Origin: Flavobacteriales bacterium
GTDB lineage: Bacteria > Bacteroidota > Bacteroidia > Flavobacteriales_F > PHOS-HE28
NCBI GenBank assembly: GCA_016721005.1
Contig: JADKJM010000014.1
Span: 283,172 to 347,171 of the forward strand
Direction: 5' to 3'
Length of the DNA: 64,000 nt
Within the stretch, counting starts at the first letter, position 1; every line of letters starts with the position of its first letter. Positions 8,846 to 17,324 of this stretch are shown here, one piece after another. A program made the position numbers and the translations under genes. The notes beneath the pieces were generated by a model. The model did not search any database, was not told the DNA's origin, and saw nothing but the letters and a program-made list of their open reading frames with translations.

Positions 8846-8925
8846 TCAACCACCAAGGCGCAAGGGCGCAAAGAAGAATTCGGTCAAACCGCGGAGATGC
8901 GGAGGACGCAGAGAAGTGGTTCGCA
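8846..8925. repeat. Degenerate dispersed-type repeat after murB
   Basis: Two related imperfect units, CCAAGGCGCAAGGGCGCAAA then CGCGGAGATGCGGAGGACGC, each followed by GAAG, lie between murB and the cytochrome peroxidase gene. The block is bounded by AACCAC and GTGGTT. It looks like a dispersed intergenic repeat rather than coding sequence. Confidence 0.4.
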
Positions 8926-8938
8926 CCTTCGTGATCGC

Positions 8939-10015
8939 ATGCCATGCCACGCACGATCCCTATTGATCCCGATCGCCATCGCCGTCGGGGCGTGTGGGTT
9001 GTACCATCACGGCGGCAAGCGTTCGGCGCAAGCGCCCACGCCGTATCAATTCGATCTTCCTGTTTGGGCCTTGGCGGACACCAGCTTGCGGATCGGTGTG
9101 CCGTATGACAACCCGACGACCGTGGAAGGCGTGGCCTTGGGCCGTGCGCTGTTCTATGAGAAGGGGCTTTCCGCCGATGGCTCGTTGTCGTGTGCAAGCT
9201 GTCACCAGCAGGCGCATGCATTCGCCGATCCGCGTGCGGTTTCACCAGGCGTGGATGGGTCAATGGGCACGCGCAACGCCCAGCCACTGATCAACCTCGC
9301 GTGGGACCACTTCTTCTTCTGGGATGCACGCGCGCTCAGTCTGGAATTGCAAGCTTTCGAACCGGTGCGCGGTCACCGCGAAATGGGCAGCGTTTGGAAT
9401 GTGGTCACCGAACGACTTCGACGTGATCCGCGATACCCGCCGCTGTTCCGCGCGGCGTTCGGCGGCGATCGCGTGGACAGCATGCACATCGCTTTCGCAC
9501 TAGCGCAATTCGAACGCACGCTCATCTCGTTGAACTCCCGATATGACCGCTACTACATGGAAGGTGATCTCACCGCCATGACCGCATCCGAGGTCCGTGG
9601 GCGCAACCTCTTCTTCACCAGCGCCCATTGTGTGGATTGCCACGAACCGCCTCTGTTCAAACACCATGAGGTGTCGAACATCGGGTTGGATAGCATCCCA
9701 ACGGACCGCGGAATGGGCGAGCGCACCGGGCTTCCGTGGCACATGGACCGCTTCAAGACGCCCACGCTGCGCAACATCGAATTCACCGGACCTTACATGC
9801 ACGATGGTCGCTTCGCGACGTTGGAGGAAGTGGTGGACTTCTATGCCGATCTGGTGATCACCACCTCCCCCACACTGGACGCACACATGCTGCCATGGGT
9901 GCAAGGCGAAGTGCGGCTGAGCACGCAGGATCGGAAGGATCTTGTGGCTTTCTTGAAGGCACTCACGGACTCGGCATTCCTATCCGACCCGCGATCAGGT
10001 CCACCGGAATCGTGA
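8939..10015 (+). CDS. Di-heme cytochrome c peroxidase family lipoprotein (first copy)
   Basis: About 358 residues. The N-terminus looks like a lipoprotein signal ending in AIAVGAC, so the protein is probably anchored in a membrane facing the periplasm. Two heme c sites are visible: CASCH near residue 88 (the N-terminal, peroxidatic heme) and CVDCH near residue 237 (the electron-entry heme). The late block FKTPTLRNIEFTGPYMHDGR is diagnostic of the CCP/MauG superfamily. Such enzymes reduce hydrogen peroxide or, in MauG, oxidise protein residues; which applies here cannot be told. The start at 8939 is preceded by CACCTTCG, resembling the local promoter box. A paralogue follows 32 bp downstream. 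Confidence 0.88.
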   Translation: MPCHARSLLIPIAIAVGACGLYHHGGKRSAQAPTPYQFDLPVWALADTSLRIGVPYDNPTTVEGVALGRALFYEKGLSADGSLSCASCHQQAHAFADPRAVSPGVDGSMGTRNAQPLINLAWDHFFFWDARALSLELQAFEPVRGHREMGSVWNVVTERLRRDPRYPPLFRAAFGGDRVDSMHIAFALAQFERTLISLNSRYDRYYMEGDLTAMTASEVRGRNLFFTSAHCVDCHEPPLFKHHEVSNIGLDSIPTDRGMGERTGLPWHMDRFKTPTLRNIEFTGPYMHDGRFATLEEVVDFYADLVITTSPTLDAHMLPWVQGEVRLSTQDRKDLVAFLKALTDSAFLSDPRSGPPES

Positions 10016-10033
10016 GCGGTCGGGCGTGATCCC

Positions 10034-10041
10034 GACATTTG
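10034..10041 (+). promoter_or_regulatory. Promoter -7 box GACATTTG, 6 nt before ATG
   Basis: It matches TAnnTTTG except for the first base and lies 6 nt before the ATG at 10048, implying a start of transcription at or near the start codon. Confidence 0.4.
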
Positions 10042-10047
10042 GGCGAC

Positions 10048-11112
10048 ATGGATCGACGCATTCCACTTCTACTCGCCATTGCTGTTCTCACGTTCGCGGC
10101 CTGCCGCAAGGACAAGGATCCCGATGAGGATACAGGACAGACGCCGCTCGCGCTCAGCATCCCGAGCTTCATCACGGACAGCGGACATGTGGCGCACGTG
10201 GGCGTGGGGAATCCGCTCACTGTGGAAGGTGTTGCACTGGGGCGCACGCTCTTCTATGAAAAGGCACTGAGCGACAACTACAGCATGAGCTGCGGCAGTT
10301 GCCACGTGCAAGCGAACGGTTTCACGGATCCTCGCGAATTCAGCATCGGCACGGATGGTTCTGTAGGTGGACGGAACGCCATGCAAGTGATCAACATGGC
10401 TTTCGATGAGCACTTCTTCTGGGATGGTCGTCGCCACAGTTTGGAAGGACAAGCGCATGACCCGGTGACGAACATGATCGAAATGCGCAACACATGGCCC
10501 GTGGTGGTGCAACGCCTGCAAGCGCACGACACCTATCCCGGACTGTTCAAGAAGGCCTTCGGCACTACGACGATCGACAGTGATCTGGTGGTGATGGCGA
10601 TCGCGCAATTCGAACGTACGTTGCTTTCATTCAACTCACCCTTCGATCGCTACTTCTATCTGGGGCAGGCGAACGCGATGAATGATCAGGAGATCCGTGG
10701 CATGGACGTCTTCATGCGCGATGGCCATTGCGTGGATTGCCACAAGAACCCCTTCTTCAATGATCACGGACTTCGGAACAACGGCCTCGACATGATCTCC
10801 GCCGATCCGGGTTTCGGCGGGATCTCGGGCAATGCCGCGGACGTAGGCAAATTCAAGGTGCCGACCCTTCGGAACATCGCGCATACCGGCCCATACATGC
10901 ACGACTCGCGCTTCGCCACGTTGGAACAAGTCGTGAACTTCTATGCGCACAATGTTCAAGTGGACAATCCGCGCATCGACGCGCACATGGACCCTTGGCG
11001 CTTCGGACTGGTGAACCTCACGCCCGAACAAGAGGCCGATCTAGTGGCCTTCTTGAATGCGCTTACGGACGAGGGGTTCCTCACAAATCCAACGTTCAGC
11101 GACCCACACTGA
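10048..11112 (+). CDS. Di-heme cytochrome c peroxidase family lipoprotein (second copy)
   Basis: A 354-residue paralogue of the preceding gene. The lipoprotein signal is clear (LLLAIAVLTFAAC then RKDKDPDEDTG). Heme motifs are CGSCH and CVDCH, and the block FKVPTLRNIAHTGPYMHDSR is conserved. Both copies share VEGVALGRxLFYEK and SLSCASC/SMSCGSC openings, so they arose by duplication. ATG 10048 is preferred over the upstream TTG at 10039 because the TTG overlaps the promoter box. Two peroxidases side by side may differ in redox partner or substrate; the nearby surface cytochromes and cupredoxin are possible donors. Confidence 0.88.
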   Translation: MDRRIPLLLAIAVLTFAACRKDKDPDEDTGQTPLALSIPSFITDSGHVAHVGVGNPLTVEGVALGRTLFYEKALSDNYSMSCGSCHVQANGFTDPREFSIGTDGSVGGRNAMQVINMAFDEHFFWDGRRHSLEGQAHDPVTNMIEMRNTWPVVVQRLQAHDTYPGLFKKAFGTTTIDSDLVVMAIAQFERTLLSFNSPFDRYFYLGQANAMNDQEIRGMDVFMRDGHCVDCHKNPFFNDHGLRNNGLDMISADPGFGGISGNAADVGKFKVPTLRNIAHTGPYMHDSRFATLEQVVNFYAHNVQVDNPRIDAHMDPWRFGLVNLTPEQEADLVAFLNALTDEGFLTNPTFSDPH

Positions 11113-11176
11113 CCTAGGAAGTCACAGGATCTTCATCTTCGTGCCACCCGCGGCGCGCGGACCCAACCCCACACGC

Positions 11177-13366
11177 ATGTTCCGATCACGTATATCCCTT
11201 GCCTTCGTCCTGTTCACGCTGTTGCTCGCACCGAGCTATGCGCAACAAAAGGAACTCACCCTCCGCGACGCCATCCTGAAAGCGGGAACGGACCTCGCGC
11301 CGGAGCGGTTGTCCGCACTGCAATGGATCGAGGCAGACAACGGCTACTCCTATGTGAAGGGTGAACAACTCATGCGTGGCACGCTCGGCAAGAGTGTCGA
11401 TCAACCCATCGCGGAATTGTCTGCCGTGAATGTGCAGCTACCGGACAGCGCGAAGTTGAAATCGTGGCCTTCCATCACCTGGGGATCGCCAACACGCTTC
11501 ACCTTCCTGCACAACGAGCGGCTGTTCGGTTTCGAGACCACGGCTGGCAAGTTGGAAGCGGTCACACGCATCGGTCCGGGTGCGGAGAACGAGGAAGTGG
11601 ATGCGGTGAACAAGGCCGTGGCCTTCACCGTGGAGAACAACGTGTACTTGATGCGTGCTGGGATCGGGAAGAACCGGCCGGTGCCCATCACCACGGATGG
11701 CGCGGATGGGATCGTGAACGGCAAGAGTGTCCACCGGCAGGAATACGGGATCGAGAAGGGTCTCTTCTGGGGACCGATGGGCACGCGCCTCGCATTCTAT
11801 CGCATGGATGAAACGATGGTGACACCATACCTACTGGAAGACATCAAGACCAAGCCGAGCACCTTCGACAAGATCCGTTATCCGATGGCAGGGCAGACCA
11901 GTCACCACGTAACGATCGGCATTCATGATCTCGCTTCGGGCAACACCGTCTTCCTGAAGACCGGCGAGCCGCTGGACCAATACCTCACGAACATCAGCTG
12001 GGAGCCGGACGACAAGCATCTGCTCGTGGTCCACCTCGATCGCAAGACCGAGAACCTGAGGACCGTGCGCTACGATGCGATCACCGGGGAAGCGGTCTCA
12101 ACGGTATTCACCGAGCATGACAGCAAGTACTTGGAGCCGGTACATCCTGCGCTCTTCGTGAAGATGCACCCCACGCAATTCATCTGGCAGAGCAACCGCG
12201 ATGGTTGGGACCACCTCTACCTCTATGATCTGAACAAGGGACTGATCCGGCAACTCACGCGTGGGGCGTGGGCGGTGAAGGAGATCGTGGCCCAGGATCC
12301 AAAGGGAACTTTCGTGGTGGTGGAGGGCACAGCACTGGTGGATCCGAAGGACCCGAAGGGTGCATTGGAAACGCACCTCTATCGCGTGGACCTGGCCAAC
12401 GGCAAATGGACGAAGCTCACTTCGGAACCCGGCACACATCACGGTGCGTTGAGCAGCGATGGCACGTCCGTGATCGATACGTGGAGCAGCACGTCCGTCG
12501 CGAACCGTTCGGTGGTGCGGGATACCAAAAAAGGCGCGGTGATGAAGACGCTGATCGATGCAGCGGATCCCTACACGGGCAAGTACACGGTGGGCACGAT
12601 CGATATCATCTCTATCCCGGGAGAGCGTGGCGACATGCTGAACGCACGGCTCATCAAGCCGAGCCATTTCGATGCGAACAAGAAATACCCGGTGATCATC
12701 TACGTGTACAACGGACCGCATGTGCAACTCGTGACGAACTCCTTCCTCGGCGGCGCTTCGCCATGGATGCTGAATGCCGCTGAGCGTGGCTACCTGATCT
12801 GGACCGTTGATGGCCACGGCAGCCAATGGCGCGGACGCGATTTCGAACAGGTGATCCACCGCCAATTGGGCGTGGTGGAGGTGGAGGACCAGATGCGCGG
12901 AGTGGATCGGCTGAAGAAAACAGGTTTCGTGGATCCGGCACGGATCGCGGTACACGGCTGGAGCTTCGGTGGCCACATGACCACCGCGATGCTGACACGG
13001 CATCCGGAAACCTTCGCTGCGGGCGTGGCCGGTGGTCCGGTGATGGACTGGAGCATGTACGAAGTGATGTACACGGAGCGCTACATGGATACCCCCGCGG
13101 AGAATCCGGATGGCTACGCGGCCACCACCCTTCCCTCACTCGCGAACAAACTCTCCAAGGACCTGCTGATCATCATCGGCGGGAAGGACGACACCGTCCT
13201 GCCGGAGCACAGCTATACCTTCCTGAAGGCCTGCATCACCGCCGGGGTCCAAGTGGATTTCTTCAACTACCCCGGCCATGGCCACAATGTGCGTGGCAAG
13301 GATCGGCTCCATTTGATGGAGAAAGTGCTGGACTATTTCGACGACCGCCTGTTGCACACCCACTAG
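11177..13366 (+). CDS. S9 family prolyl oligopeptidase (DPP IV-like), secreted
   Basis: About 729 residues with a signal peptide (FVLFTLLLAPSYAQ). Residues up to about 450 form a beta-propeller like the DPP IV N-terminal domain, with a Glu-rich EYGIEKG segment and WQSNRDGWDHLYLYD. The C-terminal alpha/beta hydrolase domain has the nucleophile elbow GWSFGGHM, the acid Asp in IIGGKDDTVLPEHS and the His in YPGHGHNV. Such enzymes remove dipeptides, often X-Pro, from peptides in the periplasm. The ATG at 11177 starts the signal peptide. It lies downstream of the two peroxidase genes on the same strand, with a 64-bp gap. Confidence 0.92.
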   Translation: MFRSRISLAFVLFTLLLAPSYAQQKELTLRDAILKAGTDLAPERLSALQWIEADNGYSYVKGEQLMRGTLGKSVDQPIAELSAVNVQLPDSAKLKSWPSITWGSPTRFTFLHNERLFGFETTAGKLEAVTRIGPGAENEEVDAVNKAVAFTVENNVYLMRAGIGKNRPVPITTDGADGIVNGKSVHRQEYGIEKGLFWGPMGTRLAFYRMDETMVTPYLLEDIKTKPSTFDKIRYPMAGQTSHHVTIGIHDLASGNTVFLKTGEPLDQYLTNISWEPDDKHLLVVHLDRKTENLRTVRYDAITGEAVSTVFTEHDSKYLEPVHPALFVKMHPTQFIWQSNRDGWDHLYLYDLNKGLIRQLTRGAWAVKEIVAQDPKGTFVVVEGTALVDPKDPKGALETHLYRVDLANGKWTKLTSEPGTHHGALSSDGTSVIDTWSSTSVANRSVVRDTKKGAVMKTLIDAADPYTGKYTVGTIDIISIPGERGDMLNARLIKPSHFDANKKYPVIIYVYNGPHVQLVTNSFLGGASPWMLNAAERGYLIWTVDGHGSQWRGRDFEQVIHRQLGVVEVEDQMRGVDRLKKTGFVDPARIAVHGWSFGGHMTTAMLTRHPETFAAGVAGGPVMDWSMYEVMYTERYMDTPAENPDGYAATTLPSLANKLSKDLLIIIGGKDDTVLPEHSYTFLKACITAGVQVDFFNYPGHGHNVRGKDRLHLMEKVLDYFDDRLLHTH

Positions 13367-13436
13367 CGCGTTCGATCCCAACAATAGTTGGTGCCGCAGA
13401 TCGGCGAACGTTACCACAGACACGATATTCGCCGCC

Positions 13437-14069
13437 ATGAGCAAAAGGTCGACCCTTGGACTTTTCGTCCTCTTTCCGTGCCTGGCTCTTGCACAGACCA
13501 CGTGGAATGTCAATTCAGGTGGCAGCACGAGTGGCGGGACACTTCCGTACTACGCCCCACAGATCCTGGTGATCAACGTGGGCGACATCGTACACTGGGT
13601 CAATGTGAGCGGAACGCATAGTGTGAACGGTTCGTTCACCGAATTCCCGGCAAATCCGGAAGGGTTCTCATCCGGCCAACCGGCCAATGGTGGTTGGACC
13701 TGGGACCACACCTTCACGATCCCCGGCCTGTACCACTACCATTGCACGCAACAAGGGCACGCCGCTACGCAGAATGGTACGATCACCGTGAATGATCCGA
13801 GTACGGGCGTGGCGCAGTTGGGCGAGGGCGATGCGTTGATCAAGGTCTATCCTGTTCCGAGCTCGGACGTCATCACCGTACAAGCCGGCGCTACGGCGCT
13901 TCGTTCGGCGGTGGTCATCGGCCTCAACGGTGAGCGCGTGCTTTCAGTCGTGTTGGGCAATAGCGATCGGTCCACGATCGACATCGCCGCACTTCCTGCC
14001 GGGAACTACTTCGTGATGATCACGGATGCGAACGGCACGGTGACGACACGTCCGTTCAGCAAGCGCTGA
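13437..14069 (+). CDS. Plastocyanin-like cupredoxin with T9SS sorting domain
   Basis: A 210-residue protein: signal peptide (LGLFVLFPCLALAQ), then one cupredoxin domain, then a T9SS tail (IKVYPVPSSDVITV to TTRPFSKR). Type 1 copper ligands fit the His in GTHSV and the Cys and His residues in YHYHCTQQGHAA. Cupredoxins of this kind shuttle electrons; with a sorting domain the protein should be displayed on the cell surface or released. A box-like GATATTCG lies 5 nt before the ATG. It converges on the M28 peptidase with no bases between the two stop codons. Its neighbours are heme proteins, so a redox role is likely but unproven. Confidence 0.87.
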   Translation: MSKRSTLGLFVLFPCLALAQTTWNVNSGGSTSGGTLPYYAPQILVINVGDIVHWVNVSGTHSVNGSFTEFPANPEGFSSGQPANGGWTWDHTFTIPGLYHYHCTQQGHAATQNGTITVNDPSTGVAQLGEGDALIKVYPVPSSDVITVQAGATALRSAVVIGLNGERVLSVVLGNSDRSTIDIAALPAGNYFVMITDANGTVTTRPFSKR

Positions 14070-15287
14070 TCACGGCAGACGCACCAGTCGCAGACTTACA
14101 GCCTCCTTTCCTGCGGCCTGCGCACGCACCACGTATCCACCCGGAGCCAAGTTGGCCAGTGGTAGAGTGAACCCGTTCTTGCCAGCGGGCATCATTCCTT
14201 TGTGGATCGAAGCCAGGTGCTTGCCCATGGTGTCGTACAGGTCGATCGTGACCGTACGAGCGTTCGGCAATTCCAACCAAAGGCCCGCATCGGCCACCGT
14301 CGGATTCGGGTAGGCGTACATACGCGGCTCCCACAGGCCCGCGTTCTCCAACACGCTCACACTACCTTCAACAGGAATGGCCAGCGTGGCCAAGGTGCCG
14401 ATGCTCAGCCGGGCCAACTTGTCGTAGTAAGGCACATCGAAATACTGCACGAGGTCGGTGGGTGTGTGGTAGTGCGGGTTGGCATCGGTGCTGAACTCCT
14501 CGATGATGAGCACCGCGCCATAGCCCTCGTTCCAGAACGATGCGTGATCGCTGTACGTGGCGCCGGGGTTGGTGTTGAGCAGGTCCAGCCCGATGGCGTA
14601 ATGGTCCAACACCGCGAACACCGTATCCGCAATGGCCAGTGAATTCGCGATCGGTCGCACATGCACCCTCGCCTTGGTGTCGCCATCGCCATCGTATGCG
14701 ATCGCATCCATGTTCACCACGGCCTTGATCAATGCATCGTTCGCAGCCATGCCAGCCGCGTAGTACGCGCTCCCGATCTTTCCTTGTTCCTCCTCGTCCC
14801 ACAGCGCGAAGACGATGGGATGCACGAAATCCACATCACGCAGGATCCGTGCTGCTTCGAGCAGTGCGCATACGCCGCTGCCGTCATCATCGGCCGCCGG
14901 CGCGTTCAGGTTTCCAGCGGGCATGGCGTCGTAATGCGCGCAGAGGACCACCACTTCGTTCGTGCTGCCATCACCGGGTTTGGTCACAAGGATGTTCTTC
15001 CCCGTGGTACTGAAACTCTGTATCACCGGCGTATAACCGAACTGCGTGAGTTTCTGTGTCAGGTAGTCCTGCGCGAGCACATTGCCGGCGTTGGTCTTGT
15101 ACCGGCTCGTGATGGTCTGCTGTGAACCATTGATCTGTGTCGGGACCTCACCGCTCAACTCGTTCACATAGTGCAACATGGAATCCATCCGCATGGCGTC
15201 AAGCACGGATTGGATCACCGGGTGCTGCGCTCTTGTAGCGGAACAGAGGACGAGTCCGGTAAGGAATGCGGAGTAGCGTAAGCTCAT
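14070..15287 (-). CDS. M28 family zinc aminopeptidase with T9SS sorting domain
   Basis: A 405-residue secreted metallopeptidase. The signal peptide ends at ATRAQ. Zinc ligands typical of M28 are visible: His and Asp in VVLCAHYDAM and APAADDDGSG, the catalytic Glu pair in ALWDEEEQG, Asp in VVNMDAIAYD, and His in NPHYHTPTD. The C-terminal part (MYAYPNPTVADAGLWLELP to SLRLVRLP) is a T9SS type A sorting domain. It should cleave N-terminal residues from peptides at the cell surface. A perfect TACATTTG box ends 4 nt before the ATG. Confidence 0.93.
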   Translation of the reverse strand: MSLRYSAFLTGLVLCSATRAQHPVIQSVLDAMRMDSMLHYVNELSGEVPTQINGSQQTITSRYKTNAGNVLAQDYLTQKLTQFGYTPVIQSFSTTGKNILVTKPGDGSTNEVVVLCAHYDAMPAGNLNAPAADDDGSGVCALLEAARILRDVDFVHPIVFALWDEEEQGKIGSAYYAAGMAANDALIKAVVNMDAIAYDGDGDTKARVHVRPIANSLAIADTVFAVLDHYAIGLDLLNTNPGATYSDHASFWNEGYGAVLIIEEFSTDANPHYHTPTDLVQYFDVPYYDKLARLSIGTLATLAIPVEGSVSVLENAGLWEPRMYAYPNPTVADAGLWLELPNARTVTIDLYDTMGKHLASIHKGMMPAGKNGFTLPLANLAPGGYVVRAQAAGKEAVSLRLVRLP

Positions 15288-15291
15288 TCAT

Positions 15292-15299
15292 CAAATGTA
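15292..15299 (-). promoter_or_regulatory. Promoter -7 box TACATTTG, 4 nt before ATG
   Basis: It is an exact TAnnTTTG match on the minus strand, separated from the M28 peptidase ATG by only four bases. Confidence 0.55.
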
Positions 15300-15320
15300 G
15301 CCGGAGCCCGGCACCGCGCG

Positions 15321-17312
15321 TCACGGCCGCACAATGCGCCGGGCAAAGGATCGATCGCGCGTGCGGATGACCAGGAGATAGGTTCCCGGTACATCCGGCA
15401 GCACGATCGGGTACAACCGCTGCCCGCGCGGTGCATAGGTTGATACCAACGCGCCGGTGATGCTGCGCAGCTCCACGCTCACGGTGCGAACATCCAGGCC
15501 ATCGATCCATAGGGTTCCGTCCGTCGTCGGATTCGGGAAGATGCGCACGCCCAGTTCACGCAGGTCATCCACGGCGAGGCTGGGGTCGAGGAGCAAGGAC
15601 TCCTTCACCAGGACCGGTGTTCCATCGGCCGCTTGGAACAGGGTGCGGAACGTATCGATCGCCGGGGTGTTGTGGTCGAACATCTCCTCCATCCAGCGCG
15701 GTGGTGCGGTCTGATACCACACGCGCGCTTCGATCCGGATGGCACCGGTGTAGCCGGACATGGGCACATGGTAGTGCGTGATGTCCGCGCCGCTTCCCTC
15801 ATCCCCTGCTTCCGTCCGGTTCCAGTCCACATCCGCTATCGGCACACCGAACACGCCCGTGGTATCGTATGCGTAATGTGTGGAGGTGAAACCGAGCGGC
15901 GCGAGCCGGTTGTCCTTCAATGGCTCCTTCGCGCGCTCGAGTACGGTGGTCTTGTTGCCGTTCACATCGCCCATCACCATCTCGTAGATCTGCGCCTGGT
16001 CCGGTGAGGTGATCACATCATGGTGCGGCTCCCACTCCGGATCGTGACCGATCACTTCGTAGGCTCCATTCCACCGGCCGCTCTGGAACAGGGTGTCGTT
16101 CTCCTCGTTCAACACAAGCAGTTCAATGAAGGCCCGTCGCGATGGATAGCCGGACGGGAAGCGGTGTCCGGCGAGGTTGATCAGGTCCACATCGATCCAT
16201 GCCGTATCCGCATCACGATCGGCAATGCTGGTTTCCATGATCAACGTGTTCTGCTGAAGCATCCGCGTCGTGCGTGCGATGGTCGTATCGAACTGCGTGC
16301 TGCTCGCCGTGAGCCCGAGTTCGTTCAGGTTGTTCTTCAGCAATTCCAGCATGAACACATTGGCGCCGGCCATGTGGTGTTCCCCGAACGGACTGCGCGG
16401 TGTGAGCCAATCGTACAGCGCCGCGAGCACGATGCCGTCGCCGGTGCGGGGCACATGACACCCTTGGCAAGTGATCGCGTTCGCCGGACTGCTGCCGTTG
16501 CCGTAGATCGAGTTCAACCATTCGTGGTAGGTGGCCTGCTCCACGAAATGATCACCCGAAAGCTCACCATCAAGATCGACCGTATTCGTGATCAAGGTGT
16601 GGCAACCGCCACACAACGCTGCTTGGTTGATATGTGCCCCGAAGCGCGGTTCGATGTTGAGGAAGGATTGCATGGCACCGGTGAAGACCTCATCGAATGG
16701 ACCGTAGATGATCCGGTCGTGCTCGAAGTGCAGGTCACCGGAGAAGGAAAGGCCGAGGCTGTCCGGGCGTTGCTTGTGGCAGGCCATGCAACTCACGCCG
16801 TCCTGTCCCAACAGATCGAAGGCGAGATCACCCACGGAATAGAGGCCACCGCCGATCATGTGCTTGTTGTGCCTACCCAGAGGTGCGTGGCACGCCGTAC
16901 ACCGGTCCTCCAGCACGGCTGCATGATCGGGGTTCACGGTCACCTCATGGCTCACCTTCGCCAACCAGAAGGGATCACGCGCGCTATTGCCCATCATGGT
17001 GCTGCGCCATGCATCGGGCACGTTCACATCGCGCCCTTGGGCATCGTGGTTGGCCCACACGACTCCCATCGTATCGATGCCGTGGCAGCCGTAGCAATTG
17101 CCACTGGCGATGAAGTATTCGTTCTCCCCGCTCACGAGTCCGATCCCGGCACCACGACCGACAGGATCGCCGTGGTACCGCGGCTCATTGGCTGGCGGCA
17201 CATCGGCGGTCCAACCGGCGAGGACGACGATGCTCATGGCGAGCACCAGCAACACTAGCCATCGTCGGCCCCGCACCTTGCGGAACCGGTTGCGATGGAT
17301 CCGTTCGCTCAT
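15321..17312 (-). CDS. Pentaheme c-type cytochrome with T9SS sorting domain (downstream copy)
   Basis: About 663 residues. A basic N-terminus and a hydrophobic helix (WLVLLVLAMSIVVLAGW) form a signal peptide or anchor. Five CXXCH heme sites are present: CYGCH, CTACH, CMACH, CGGCH and CQGCH, all in the first half, with scattered His residues that could be distal ligands. The second half is beta-rich with HYHVPMSGYTGAIRIEARVWYQ, and the protein ends in a T9SS domain (VRIFPNPTTDGTLWIDGL to SFARRIVRP). Such an architecture predicts a surface-exposed multiheme electron carrier or reductase. ATG 17312 is used; a GTG at 17321 is the alternative. It follows its paralogue after 12 bp. Confidence 0.88.
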   Translation of the reverse strand: MSERIHRNRFRKVRGRRWLVLLVLAMSIVVLAGWTADVPPANEPRYHGDPVGRGAGIGLVSGENEYFIASGNCYGCHGIDTMGVVWANHDAQGRDVNVPDAWRSTMMGNSARDPFWLAKVSHEVTVNPDHAAVLEDRCTACHAPLGRHNKHMIGGGLYSVGDLAFDLLGQDGVSCMACHKQRPDSLGLSFSGDLHFEHDRIIYGPFDEVFTGAMQSFLNIEPRFGAHINQAALCGGCHTLITNTVDLDGELSGDHFVEQATYHEWLNSIYGNGSSPANAITCQGCHVPRTGDGIVLAALYDWLTPRSPFGEHHMAGANVFMLELLKNNLNELGLTASSTQFDTTIARTTRMLQQNTLIMETSIADRDADTAWIDVDLINLAGHRFPSGYPSRRAFIELLVLNEENDTLFQSGRWNGAYEVIGHDPEWEPHHDVITSPDQAQIYEMVMGDVNGNKTTVLERAKEPLKDNRLAPLGFTSTHYAYDTTGVFGVPIADVDWNRTEAGDEGSGADITHYHVPMSGYTGAIRIEARVWYQTAPPRWMEEMFDHNTPAIDTFRTLFQAADGTPVLVKESLLLDPSLAVDDLRELGVRIFPNPTTDGTLWIDGLDVRTVSVELRSITGALVSTYAPRGQRLYPIVLPDVPGTYLLVIRTRDRSFARRIVRP

Positions 17313-17324
17313 GCCGAACACGTG

